50,010 nucleotides of DNA from JBBQWS01 sp038210415. Lineage in GTDB: Bacteria; Actinomycetota; Actinomycetes; Prado026. Under the pieces are notes generated by a model. It had not been told where the DNA came from. It saw nothing but the letters and a program-made list of their open reading frames with translations, and did no database searches. The stretch lies in assembly GCA_038210415.1 (NCBI GenBank), contig JBBQWS010000020.1, forward strand, positions 1-50,010, read 5' to 3'. Position 1 is the stretch's first letter. The number at the start of each line of letters is the position of its first letter. Positions 26,410 to 34,230 of the stretch are shown here, in pieces. The translations under genes and the position numbers were made by a program.

Positions 26410-28276
26410 TCGTCTCCACTCCCTCGATCACTCCGGCGATCACGTCGGCGAGCTCTGCGGCCTTGAACGGCAGCCCACGGACCCGGTTGTAGCCGATGGC
26501 GTCGATGAGGTACTTCCCTCGGATCAGCAGAGCCAGCTGGCCGAGGTTCATCTCGGGGACGATCACCTTGTCGTAGCGGCGCAGGATGTCGCCGAGGTCG
26601 GACGGGAACGGGTTGAGGTGTCTCAGGTGCACCTGGGCCACCGAGCCGCCGGCCAGCCGAACGCGTCGGCAGGCAGCGCCGATGGGGCCGTACGTCGAGC
26701 CCCAGCCGAGGACCAGCACCCGCGCGTCGCCGTCGGGGTCGTCGACGGCCAGCGGGGGCAAAGACGCGGCGATGGCGTCGACCTTCGCCTGACGCAGCCG
26801 GACCATGTGGTCGTGGTTGTCGGGATCGTAGGAGATCGTGCCGATGCCGTCGGCCTTCTCGATTCCACCGATGCGGTGCTCGAGCCCGGCCGTGCCGGGC
26901 AGCGCCCACGGGCGGGCCAGGGTCTGCGGGTCGCGCACGTACGGGTGGAAGGTCGGCTGTTCCTTGGCGTCGACGGCGTTGGGCTCGGTGGCGAACCCTG
27001 GCTCGATCACCGGCAGCGACCCGACGGTGGGGATCCGCCAAGGCTCCGAGCCGTTGGCGAGATAGCCGTCGGACAGCAGGATCACCGGTGTGCGGTAGGT
27101 GACCGCGATCCGGGCTGCCTCCAGCGCCGCGGCGAAGCAGTCGGACGGAGTCGCGGGGGCCACGATCGGCACCGGTGACTCGCCGTTGCGGCCGAACATC
27201 GCCTGCAGCAGGTCGGCCTGCTCGGTCTTGGTCGGCAGCCCCGTCGACGGGCCGCCGCGCTGGACGTCGATCACGATCAGCGGCAGCTCGAGCGAGACCG
27301 CCAGGCCGATCGTCTCGGACTTCAGCGCCAGCCCCGGCCCGGAGGTCGTGGTCACGCCGAGCGCCCCACCGAAGGCGGCCCCGAGCGCGGCTCCGATCCC
27401 GGCGATCTCGTCCTCCGCCTGGAAGGTGCGGACGTCGAACGACTTGTGCTTGCTCAGCTCGTGCAGGACGTCCGAGGCCGGGGTGATCGGGTACGACCCG
27501 AGGAACACCGGCAGTCCGGACTGTCGGCCCGCGGCGACCAGGCCGTAGGACAGGGCGAGGTTGCCCGAGATGTTCCGGTAGAGCCCCGCCGGCATCGAGG
27601 CGGGCTGGACCTCGTACGACACCGAGAAGTCCTCGGTGGTCTCGCCGAAGTTCCAGCCGGCGGTGAACGCCACCAGGTTGGCCCGCAGGATCTCGGGCTT
27701 CTTCGAGAACTTCGCCGTCAGGAACGCCTTGGTGCCCTCGGTCGGGCGGTTGTACAGCCAGCAGAGCAGGCCCAGGGCGTACATGTTCTTGGCCCGCTCG
27801 GCGTCCTTCTTCGTGATCTCGAACCCCTTCAGGGCCTCGACCGTCATCGACGTGAGCGCGATCGGGTGCACGTGGTAGGCGTCCAAGGTGCCGTCGTCGA
27901 GGGGGCTGACGGCGTAGCCGACCTTGGCCAGCGCGCGGGTGCTGAACTCGTCGGTGTTCACGATGACGTCGGCGCCGCGCGGAAGGTCGCGCAGGTTCGC
28001 CTTGAGGGCCGCGGGGTTCATCGCCACCAGGACGTTCGGAGCATCGCCCGGGGTGAGGACGTCGTGGTCGGCGAAGTGCAGCTGGAACGCCGACACCCCG
28101 GGCAGCGTGCCGGCTGGGGCGCGGATCTCGGCGGGGAAGTCGGGCAGCGTCGAGAGGTCGTTGCCGAACGCGGCCGTCTCGGACGTGAACCGGTCTCCGG
28201 TCAGCTGCATGCCGTCACCGGAGTCGCCGGCGAACCGGATGATCACGCGGTCGACCTGCACGACCTGCTTGCTCAC
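26402..28276 (-). CDS. korA: 2-oxoacid:ferredoxin oxidoreductase subunit alpha (gamma-alpha fusion)
   Basis: This 624-residue protein fuses an N-terminal gamma domain (VIIRFAGDSGDGMQLTGDRF, about residues 8-190) to the alpha domain that starts near GNLALSYGLVAAGRQSGLPVF. The alpha part has YPITPASDVLHELS, QAEDEIAGIGAALGAAFGGA and TTSGPGLALKSETIGLAV, typical of KorA. The GTG at 28276 has GAGGAG 6 bases upstream. It is divergent from nuoA2 across 138 bp, a context suggesting that its reduced ferredoxin feeds the second complex-I-like enzyme. No ferredoxin gene is present in the window. Confidence 0.93.
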   Translation of the reverse strand: MSKQVVQVDRVIIRFAGDSGDGMQLTGDRFTSETAAFGNDLSTLPDFPAEIRAPAGTLPGVSAFQLHFADHDVLTPGDAPNVLVAMNPAALKANLRDLPRGADVIVNTDEFSTRALAKVGYAVSPLDDGTLDAYHVHPIALTSMTVEALKGFEITKKDAERAKNMYALGLLCWLYNRPTEGTKAFLTAKFSKKPEILRANLVAFTAGWNFGETTEDFSVSYEVQPASMPAGLYRNISGNLALSYGLVAAGRQSGLPVFLGSYPITPASDVLHELSKHKSFDVRTFQAEDEIAGIGAALGAAFGGALGVTTTSGPGLALKSETIGLAVSLELPLIVIDVQRGGPSTGLPTKTEQADLLQAMFGRNGESPVPIVAPATPSDCFAAALEAARIAVTYRTPVILLSDGYLANGSEPWRIPTVGSLPVIEPGFATEPNAVDAKEQPTFHPYVRDPQTLARPWALPGTAGLEHRIGGIEKADGIGTISYDPDNHDHMVRLRQAKVDAIAASLPPLAVDDPDGDARVLVLGWGSTYGPIGAACRRVRLAGGSVAQVHLRHLNPFPSDLGDILRRYDKVIVPEMNLGQLALLIRGKYLIDAIGYNRVRGLPFKAAELADVIAGVIEGVETNG

Positions 28277-28302
28277 GCCAGCTCCTCGCCTCGTAGACCC
28301 TT

Positions 28303-28308
28303 ATCCTA
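28303..28308 (-). promoter_or_regulatory. Putative -10 element of korA promoter
   Basis: On the minus strand this reads TAGGAT, 26 bases upstream of the korA GTG. No convincing -35 is visible. A short palindrome overlaps its upstream edge. Confidence 0.35.
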
Positions 28309-28318
28309 CGGTTCCGTA
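28307..28318. promoter_or_regulatory. Operator-like palindrome in the korA-nuoA2 intergenic region
   Basis: TACGG-tt-CCGTA is a perfect 5-bp inverted repeat around two bases, located just upstream of the korA -10 candidate. Short dyads of this shape are often TetR-family operators in actinobacteria, but no regulator gene is adjacent. Confidence 0.35.
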
Positions 28319-28360
28319 ACCTGGCCGACGGCGACACCATTCCGGCCGTTTCAGATGCTG

Positions 28361-28380
28361 GGCACGGGTAGGCACGGGCG
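28361..28380 (+). repeat. Tandem 10-bp direct repeat upstream of nuoA2
   Basis: GGCACGGGTA is followed immediately by GGCACGGGCG (9 of 10 identical), ending 5 bases before the putative -10 of nuoA2. It overlaps where a -35 region would fall and could bind an activator. Confidence 0.35.
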
Positions 28381-28385
28381 ACTCC

Positions 28386-28391
28386 TAGACT
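28386..28391 (+). promoter_or_regulatory. Putative -10 element of nuo2 operon
   Basis: TAGACT lies 23 bases before the nuoA2 ATG, which has its own GGAGGG ribosome binding site. No good -35 is present; the direct repeat occupies that place. Confidence 0.4.
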
Positions 28392-28414
28392 GCGGCGTGG
28401 CGGAGGGAGCAGCG

Positions 28415-28786
28415 ATGAACGACTACTTCGGGTCGTGGGGCGTGGTCGGCCTGCTCGTCCTCGTCGGTATCGGTTTCGTAGCAGCCGCTTTCGTGGCGAA
28501 TCGGCTGCTACGGCCCGCGGCCCCCACCGTCGAGAAGCTGAAGACCTACGAGTGCGGCGTCGACCCGGTCGGATCCGGGTGGGCACAGATCCATGTGCGC
28601 TTCTACGTATTCGCCTACCTCTACGTCGTGTTCGCGGTCGACGCGGTCTACCTGTTCCCCTGGGCGACCGTCTTCGCGGCCCCAGGCTTCGGGGTGACCA
28701 CGCTCCTCGAGATGGGCGTCTTCCTCGGCTTCCTCGCTGTCGGCCTGTTGTACGCCTGGCGCCGCGGGGTGCTCCGATGGGTCTGA
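28415..28786 (+). CDS. nuoA2: NADH-quinone oxidoreductase subunit A, second cluster
   Basis: This 123-residue NuoA paralogue has three predicted helices and the family loop KLKTYECGVDPVGSGW, then RFYVFAYLYVVFAVDAVYLFPWATVFA. The conserved acidic position of the second helix is kept (FAVDAVYLFPW against FDIEIVFLYPW in NuoA1). The ATG at 28415 has GGAGGG upstream. It begins a ten-gene operon in which every junction overlaps. Confidence 0.92.
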   Translation: MNDYFGSWGVVGLLVLVGIGFVAAAFVANRLLRPAAPTVEKLKTYECGVDPVGSGWAQIHVRFYVFAYLYVVFAVDAVYLFPWATVFAAPGFGVTTLLEMGVFLGFLAVGLLYAWRRGVLRWV

Positions 28787-29376
28787 CCGACCTGCCGGTC
28801 CCGGTGGTGCGCCCGGGCGGCATGGTGTCGACGGTGGGGCCGATCCAGCGGCTCGCGCCGAAGCCGTTGCGGCTGGTGCTGAACTGGGGTCGGCGCTACA
28901 GCCTGTGGGTCTTCAACTTCGGGCTCGCCTGCTGCGCCATCGAGTTCATCGCCACGTCGATGGCCCGGCACGACTTCATCCGGCTCGGCGTGATCCCGTT
29001 CGCCCCCGGACCCCGTCAGGCCGACCTGATGATCGTGTCCGGGACGGTGACCGACAAGATGGCGCCGGCCGTCCGGCGGCTCTACGAGCAGATGCCCGAG
29101 CCCAAGTACGTCATCTCGTTCGGCGCGTGCGCCAACTGCGGCGGGCCCTACTGGGACTCCTACTCCGTCACCAAGGGCGTCGACCAGATCATCCCGGTCG
29201 ACGTCTACGTCCCCGGCTGCCCGCCGCGGCCCGAGGCGCTGCTGCAGGGGATCCTCAAGCTGCAGGAGAAGATCGCCGCCGAGAACCTCGGCACCCGTTA
29301 CGGCCGATCGGGCCGCACGCCCGTCGCCGCCTTGCGTCGGGCGCCGGTCGCCGCTCCCACGGCGGCCGGGCGGTGA
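28777..29376 (+). CDS. nuoB2: NADH-quinone oxidoreductase subunit B, second cluster
   Basis: This 199-residue NuoB paralogue keeps all cluster N2 ligands: C52-C53 in FGLACCAIEF, C118 in FGACANCGG and C148 in VPGCPPRPE. An additional cysteine, C121, is absent from NuoB1. The Arg/Ala-rich tail after residue 175 is poorly conserved. The ATG lies inside nuoA2 (10-base overlap). Intact N2 ligands mean the second complex can still deliver electrons to quinone, provided it obtains a NuoD partner. Confidence 0.93.
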   Translation: MGLTDLPVPVVRPGGMVSTVGPIQRLAPKPLRLVLNWGRRYSLWVFNFGLACCAIEFIATSMARHDFIRLGVIPFAPGPRQADLMIVSGTVTDKMAPAVRRLYEQMPEPKYVISFGACANCGGPYWDSYSVTKGVDQIIPVDVYVPGCPPRPEALLQGILKLQEKIAAENLGTRYGRSGRTPVAALRRAPVAAPTAAGR

Positions 29377-29957
29377 GCGCCAACGACCTGGCGGCGCGTC
29401 TCTCCGCCGCCGTCGGCGGCTCGCCGACCGAGTCGTTCGGTGCCTGGACCGTCGACGTCGACGCGGCACGCTGGGTTGAGGCGTTGACCGTCGCGCGCGA
29501 CGACCTCGGCCTGCAGTTCTTCGACTGGCTGTCCGCCGTCGACGAGCTCGCCGACGGTTTCTCCGTCGTCTGCCACCTCGCCGACCCGGACACGCACGAC
29601 CACCTGCTGGTGCGGACCAGGGTGCCCCGCGAGCGTCCGGTCCTGACGACGGCGACGACGGTGTTCCGTGGCGCCGGCTGGCACGAGCGGGAGACGTTCG
29701 AGATGTTCGCGATCGACTTCGCCGGGCACCCGCACCTCGTGCCGCTGCTGCTGCCCGACGGCTTCGAGGGCAATCCGCTGCGCAAGGAGTTCGTGCTCGC
29801 GGCGCGTGCCGCCAAGGCCTGGCCGGGGGCGAAGGAACCGGGTGAGACCGAGGGCGAGGCCTCGCCCTCGCGGCGCAAGACGCTGCCGCCCGGCGTCCCC
29901 GACCCCGAGGTCTGGGGCCCGCGTCCCCGCGCGGCCGCCGCGCCGGACCCGGGATGA
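29373..29957 (+). CDS. nuoC2: NADH-quinone oxidoreductase subunit C, second cluster
   Basis: This 194-residue 30-kDa-type subunit has the signature FRGAGWHERETFEMFAIDFAGHPHLVPLLLPDGFEGNPLRKEF, shorter than NuoC1. The C terminus (after about residue 145) is Pro/Glu-rich and low-complexity. It is followed directly by nuoH2, so the usual nuoD position is empty. The GTG overlaps the nuoB2 stop. Confidence 0.9.
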   Translation: MSANDLAARLSAAVGGSPTESFGAWTVDVDAARWVEALTVARDDLGLQFFDWLSAVDELADGFSVVCHLADPDTHDHLLVRTRVPRERPVLTTATTVFRGAGWHERETFEMFAIDFAGHPHLVPLLLPDGFEGNPLRKEFVLAARAAKAWPGAKEPGETEGEASPSRRKTLPPGVPDPEVWGPRPRAAAAPDPG

Positions 29958-30910
29958 CCGCGCTCGATGTGCTGGTCCGCCTGACAATCGTCCTGGTCGC
30001 CTTCCTCACCCTGCCGCTGGTGGTGGGCCAGGCCGAGCACAAGATCATGGCGCACATGCAGGCCCGCGTCGGACCCATGTACGCGGGTGCCTTCCACGGC
30101 TGGGCCCAGCTGGTGGCCGACGGCGTGAAGTTCGCTCAGAAGGAGGACGTCGTCCCCGCGGCTGCCGACCCGTGGGTGTTCCGGCTGGCCCCCGCGGTGG
30201 CGCTCATCCCCTACCTCGTGGCCATGGTCGCGATCCCGGTCGGGCCGGGCCTGGTCGGGCAGGCACTCGACCTCGGGCTGTTCTTCGTCCTCGCCGTCCT
30301 GAGCATCGGCGTCCTCGGCCAGCTGATGGCCGGCTGGGCCAGCGCGAACAAGTTCTCATTGCTGGGTGGGCTCCGCACGGCAGCGCAGCTGATGGCGTAC
30401 GAGCTCCCGCTGGTGCTGTCGGCGGCCTCGGTGGCCATGGCTGCGGGAACCCTGTCGCTCTCGGGCATCGTCGTCGCGTGGCGACCGTGGTGGCTTGCCT
30501 GGCAGGCGATCGCGCTGGTGGTCTTCTTCGTGTCCGCGCTGGCTGAGCTGGCCCGGCCCCCCTTCGACATGCCGTACGCCGACTCCGAGGTCATCTTCGG
30601 CCCGCTCACCGAGTACACCGGGCTGCGCTTCGCTTTGTTCCTGCTCGCCGAGTACGCCGGCATCGTGGTCTTCTCGGCGCTCACCGCCGTGCTGTTTCTG
30701 GGCGGCTGGAAGGGCCCGTTCGACGGCACCGTGGGCTGGGTCTGGACCCTCGCGAAGACCATGGCTGTGGCGGTGCTCGTGATCTGGATCCGGGTGTCGT
30801 ACCCGCGGCTGCGGGCCGACCAGCTGCAGCGGCTCGCCTGGCAGCTGCTGGTGCCGCTCTCGCTGCTCCAGCTCGCGCTCACCGGCGTCGTCCGGGTGCT
30901 GACCGCATGA
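29954..30910 (+). CDS. nuoH2: NADH-quinone oxidoreductase subunit H, second cluster
   Basis: This 318-residue, eight-helix paralogue of NuoH lacks the long C-terminal tail of NuoH1. The quinone-side loop reads AEHKIMAHMQARVGPMYAGAFHG where NuoH1 has AERRIVARMQQRVGPNRVGPFG. The acidic motif reads PPFDMPYADSEVIFGPLTEY, so the three glutamates of NuoH1 become Y208, D210 and E212. Overall fold and the KEDVVP block are retained. These changes suggest altered quinone binding or coupling rather than decay, since the frame is intact and the operon fully coupled. Confidence 0.92.
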   Translation: MTALDVLVRLTIVLVAFLTLPLVVGQAEHKIMAHMQARVGPMYAGAFHGWAQLVADGVKFAQKEDVVPAAADPWVFRLAPAVALIPYLVAMVAIPVGPGLVGQALDLGLFFVLAVLSIGVLGQLMAGWASANKFSLLGGLRTAAQLMAYELPLVLSAASVAMAAGTLSLSGIVVAWRPWWLAWQAIALVVFFVSALAELARPPFDMPYADSEVIFGPLTEYTGLRFALFLLAEYAGIVVFSALTAVLFLGGWKGPFDGTVGWVWTLAKTMAVAVLVIWIRVSYPRLRADQLQRLAWQLLVPLSLLQLALTGVVRVLTA

Positions 30911-31455
30911 CCGACGACGGGCGTACGGTTCCGGGCGCCGGGCTGCTCAAGGGGCTCGCCACCACCGCCAGGACGATGGGCCACCGAGCGGTCACGGCGC
31001 AGTACCCCGACACCCAGCCCGAGCTGCCGCCGCGCAGCCGCGGGGTGATCGCGCTGCTCGAGCAGAACTGCACGTCGTGCATGCTCTGTGCCCGCGAGTG
31101 CCCCGACTGGTGCATCACCATCGACTCGCACAAGGAGGTCATCCCGGCCAAGGAGCCGGGGGCCCGAGACCGCACCAAGAACAGCCTCGACCGGTTCGCC
31201 ATCGACTTCTCGCTGTGCATGTACTGCGGGATCTGCATCGAGGTCTGTCCGTTCGATGCGCTGTTCTGGTCGCCGGAGTTCGCGTACGCGGAGTACGACA
31301 TCCGCAACCTGATCCACGAGAAGGACCGGCTCGGTGCCTGGATGGCGACCGTCCCGCCACCACCTCCGCTCGACCGCCACGCCGAGGAGCCCAAAGAGAT
31401 CGCCTCGGCGGCGAAGGCGGCGGCGAAGGCGGGTCCACCCGGGGATCCGGAGTGA
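30907..31455 (+). CDS. nuoI2: NADH-quinone oxidoreductase subunit I, second cluster
   Basis: This 182-residue two-[4Fe-4S] ferredoxin-like subunit has C55, C58, C61, C65 and C104, C107, C110, C114. In the absence of NuoE, F and G paralogues, this subunit is the natural electron entry point, as proposed for ferredoxin-dependent complex-I-like enzymes. The tail is Ala/Lys-rich. The ATG overlaps nuoH2 and the stop overlaps the nuoJ2 GTG. Confidence 0.93.
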   Translation: MTDDGRTVPGAGLLKGLATTARTMGHRAVTAQYPDTQPELPPRSRGVIALLEQNCTSCMLCARECPDWCITIDSHKEVIPAKEPGARDRTKNSLDRFAIDFSLCMYCGICIEVCPFDALFWSPEFAYAEYDIRNLIHEKDRLGAWMATVPPPPPLDRHAEEPKEIASAAKAAAKAGPPGDPE

Positions 31456-32045
31456 GCCTCCTGCACGGCCTGCTGGCGGGGACCCTGCCCGGGCCACCCG
31501 GAGCGGCGGCGGCGCCCACCTACCTCTCGCCTTCCGGCGCCGAGGTCGTCTTCCTGCTGCTCGGCGTCGTCGCGGTGGCGTCGGCCCTGCTGGTCGTCTC
31601 GACCTCGCAGCTGGTCCACGCAGCGCTCTGGCTAGTCGTCACCCTGGGCTCGATCGCGGGCATGTACCTCGTGCTGACGGTGGAGTTCGTGGCCTGGGTG
31701 CAGGTGCTCATCTACGTGGGCGCTGTGGTCGCGCTGCTGCTGTTCGGACTGATGCTGACCCGAGCACCGATCGGGCGGTCCGCCGATCTCGACAACTCCC
31801 ACCGCTGGCCGGCCCTGGTGGCCGGGCTGGCCACGGCCGCCGCGTTGGTGGCGCTGGTGGTCGACGGGTTCCGATCGGCGTACATCGACCTCGCGGCCGC
31901 CGGGACAGCACCGGGCTCGGCCGCAGCCACCGGCGCGACCATCTTCCGCTCGTGGGTGCTTCCGTTCGAGGTGCTCTCGGTGCTCCTGCTCGCCGCGCTC
32001 GTCGGAGCGATCGTGGTGTCGCGCTCGACCGCGGACGGTGCCTGA
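31452..32045 (+). CDS. nuoJ2: NADH-quinone oxidoreductase subunit J, second cluster
   Basis: This 197-residue membrane subunit has about five helices, including VQVLIYVGAVVALLLFGLMLT. It begins with an extra hydrophobic, signal-like stretch (LLHGLLAGTLPGPPGAAAAP) before the first family helix. It lacks the long cytoplasmic tail of NuoJ1. The GTG overlaps the nuoI2 stop. Confidence 0.9.
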   Translation: MSLLHGLLAGTLPGPPGAAAAPTYLSPSGAEVVFLLLGVVAVASALLVVSTSQLVHAALWLVVTLGSIAGMYLVLTVEFVAWVQVLIYVGAVVALLLFGLMLTRAPIGRSADLDNSHRWPALVAGLATAAALVALVVDGFRSAYIDLAAAGTAPGSAAATGATIFRSWVLPFEVLSVLLLAALVGAIVVSRSTADGA

Positions 32046-32359
32046 TGCACGTCGTCTACCCGGCGGTCGTGTCGGCGCTGCTCTTCGCGACCGGCGTCTA
32101 CGGTGTCCTGGCCCGACGCAACGCGATCCTGGTCCTGATGTCGGTCGAGCTGATGCTGAACGCCGTCAACCTCGACCTCGTGGCCTTCGACGTCTGGCTG
32201 CGTGATGCCCTCCACTCCGGCCAGACGCTGACGTTGTTCGTCATCACCCTGGCCGCGGCGGAGATCGGACTCGGCCTCGCGATCGTCCTGCTGGTGTTCC
32301 GGACCAAGGCCACGATCAACGTCGACGAGCTGAGCGAGCTCGGCGAGCGTCCGCGGTGA
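32045..32359 (+). CDS. nuoK2: NADH-quinone oxidoreductase subunit K, second cluster
   Basis: This 104-residue three-helix subunit retains the two buried glutamates in MSVELMLNAVNLDLVAF and LAAAEIGLGLAIVLLVF, so its proton path looks functional. The ATG shares one base with the nuoJ2 stop; the stop overlaps the nuoL2 GTG. Confidence 0.93.
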   Translation: MHVVYPAVVSALLFATGVYGVLARRNAILVLMSVELMLNAVNLDLVAFDVWLRDALHSGQTLTLFVITLAAAEIGLGLAIVLLVFRTKATINVDELSELGERPR

Positions 32360-34230
32360 GCGGCTTCTGGCTGCCCGCGCTGCCCGCCCTGGCGGCACTG
32401 GTCGGCTTCGCGACGCTCCGGCTGGGGCCGGCGCTCGCGGCTCGTCTAGCCGTTCTCGGCGGTTCCCTCGCAGTGTTGGCTGCGGTCGTCGCGGTGGGCG
32501 GGAGACCCTGGCTGACCCCCACGGTGACCGACCTCGCCACGATCTCGACCGGCGGACCTCAGATCCACGTCGCAGCCCGGCTCGACGGTCTGGCAGCCGT
32601 CATCGCACTGATGGTCACGGTCGTGGCGCTGCTGGTGCAGGTGTACTCCGTCGAGTACCTGCGAGGCGACCCTCGCTATCCCATTTACGCCGCGTTCGTG
32701 TCGTTGTTCACCGCCGCCATGCTGCTCGTCGTCGTCGCCGACGACCTGGTGCTGCTGCTGGTCGGCTGGGAGGTCATGGGGCTGTGCTCGTACGTGTTGA
32801 TCGGGCACCACCGCGAGCTTCCCCAGGCGCGCGCCGCCGCTCTCAAGGCCTTCCTGACCACGCGGCTGGGTGACGCCTTCTTCCTCGTCGGGATCATCGT
32901 CTACGGGCTCAGCTTCGCTACGTTCCGGGTCAGCCCGGTGATGGCAACGCTGACCCAACCCCCGGCTGGCTGGTCGTCGTCCCACCTGGCCACGGCCATC
33001 GCGCTGCTGCTCGCCTGCGGCGTGGTCGGCAAGTCGGCGCAGTTCCCGCTGCACGTCTGGCTGCCCGACGCGATGGCGGGCCCGACGCCGGTGTCGGCGC
33101 TCATCCACGCCGCCACGATGGTGGCTGCCGGTGTGTTCGCGGTGGTTCGGCTCTACCCGCTGTTCCTCGCCTCGCCGACGACACTGGCCGTGCTCGGGGT
33201 GCTCGCCTCGATCACGATGGTGGGCGCAGCTCTCGCGGCCCTCGTCCAGGACGACATCAAGCGCGTGCTGGCCTACTCGACGGTCAGCCAGCTCGCTTAC
33301 ATGATCGGGGCGCTCGCCTGCGGGGGGCGCACCGCAGCCGTCTTCCACCTGCTCGTGCACGCCGCCTTCAAGGCGCTGGCGTTCCTCGCGGCGGGTTCGG
33401 TGATCCACGCCGTCGGCTCCAACCTGATGTCGCGGATGGGTGGGCTGTCGCGCGCGCTCCCGGTGACCTCGGCGACGATGGCGGTCGCGCTCGCCTCCGG
33501 CGCGGGGCTGCCGCCGCTGGCCGGGTTCTTCTCCAAGGAGTCCGTCCTGACCGCGGCCGACGAGACGGCCCGCGGGCTCGGGCTCGGCACGGCGGCCCCG
33601 TGGGTCGGCTGGGTCGTGCTGGTCTCCGCTTCGCTCACTGTCGCTCTCACCGCCGCGTACAGCGTGCGGCTGCTGCTGCGCACCTTCGCGGGCCCGGCTC
33701 GAGGGCCAGGCGGCGCGCACGAGCCGTCCAGGCTGATGCGCTGGCCGCTGGTAGCCCTCGCGGTACCCGCGTCGGGGCTCGGCGTCGCGGGGCTGTCCGC
33801 CGCCTGGCTGCCCACCTGGGTGGGTCCCTGGCCGGCCACCTCGCTCGGCCCGGGGGCGCTGACGTCCGTCGTGGCTGTCGGCCTTGCGCTGGCCTCGGGC
33901 CTGGGGGTCTGGACGTTGTGGCGGCGCGACCCGTCAGCCGACCCGGCAGCCGCGCTCGGGCGACTCCAGGAGCCGCTCCGGGCCGGCTTCCACGTCGACG
34001 CGGCGTACGGCCGGCTCCTGATCCGCCCGTTGAAGGCACTGGCCCGCGCCGTCCTCGTCGTCGACGACCGGGGGATCGGCGCCACAGTGCACGGCGCGGG
34101 CGCAGGCACGGTGGCTGTCTCCGTCGGGCTCAGGCGGCTGCAACGTGGCAACGCGCAGTCGTACGTCGGCGCCGCTCTGACCGGCGTCGTCCTGGTCGTC
34201 GTCCTTGCGGCCGCGGCGGCGTTCGGGTGA
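32356..34230 (+). CDS. nuoL2: NADH-quinone oxidoreductase subunit L, second cluster
   Basis: This 624-residue antiporter-like subunit has LLVGWEVMGLCSYVLIGHH with the helix 5 glutamate, KSAQFPLHVWLPDAMAGPTPVSALIHAATMVAAGV, IKRVLAYSTVSQLAYMIGAL, and FFSKESVL. Pump residues are conserved, so proton translocation is likely. The GTG at 32356 overlaps nuoK2. The C terminus includes the extended lateral-helix region. Confidence 0.93.
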   Translation: MSGFWLPALPALAALVGFATLRLGPALAARLAVLGGSLAVLAAVVAVGGRPWLTPTVTDLATISTGGPQIHVAARLDGLAAVIALMVTVVALLVQVYSVEYLRGDPRYPIYAAFVSLFTAAMLLVVVADDLVLLLVGWEVMGLCSYVLIGHHRELPQARAAALKAFLTTRLGDAFFLVGIIVYGLSFATFRVSPVMATLTQPPAGWSSSHLATAIALLLACGVVGKSAQFPLHVWLPDAMAGPTPVSALIHAATMVAAGVFAVVRLYPLFLASPTTLAVLGVLASITMVGAALAALVQDDIKRVLAYSTVSQLAYMIGALACGGRTAAVFHLLVHAAFKALAFLAAGSVIHAVGSNLMSRMGGLSRALPVTSATMAVALASGAGLPPLAGFFSKESVLTAADETARGLGLGTAAPWVGWVVLVSASLTVALTAAYSVRLLLRTFAGPARGPGGAHEPSRLMRWPLVALAVPASGLGVAGLSAAWLPTWVGPWPATSLGPGALTSVVAVGLALASGLGVWTLWRRDPSADPAAALGRLQEPLRAGFHVDAAYGRLLIRPLKALARAVLVVDDRGIGATVHGAGAGTVAVSVGLRRLQRGNAQSYVGAALTGVVLVVVLAAAAAFG

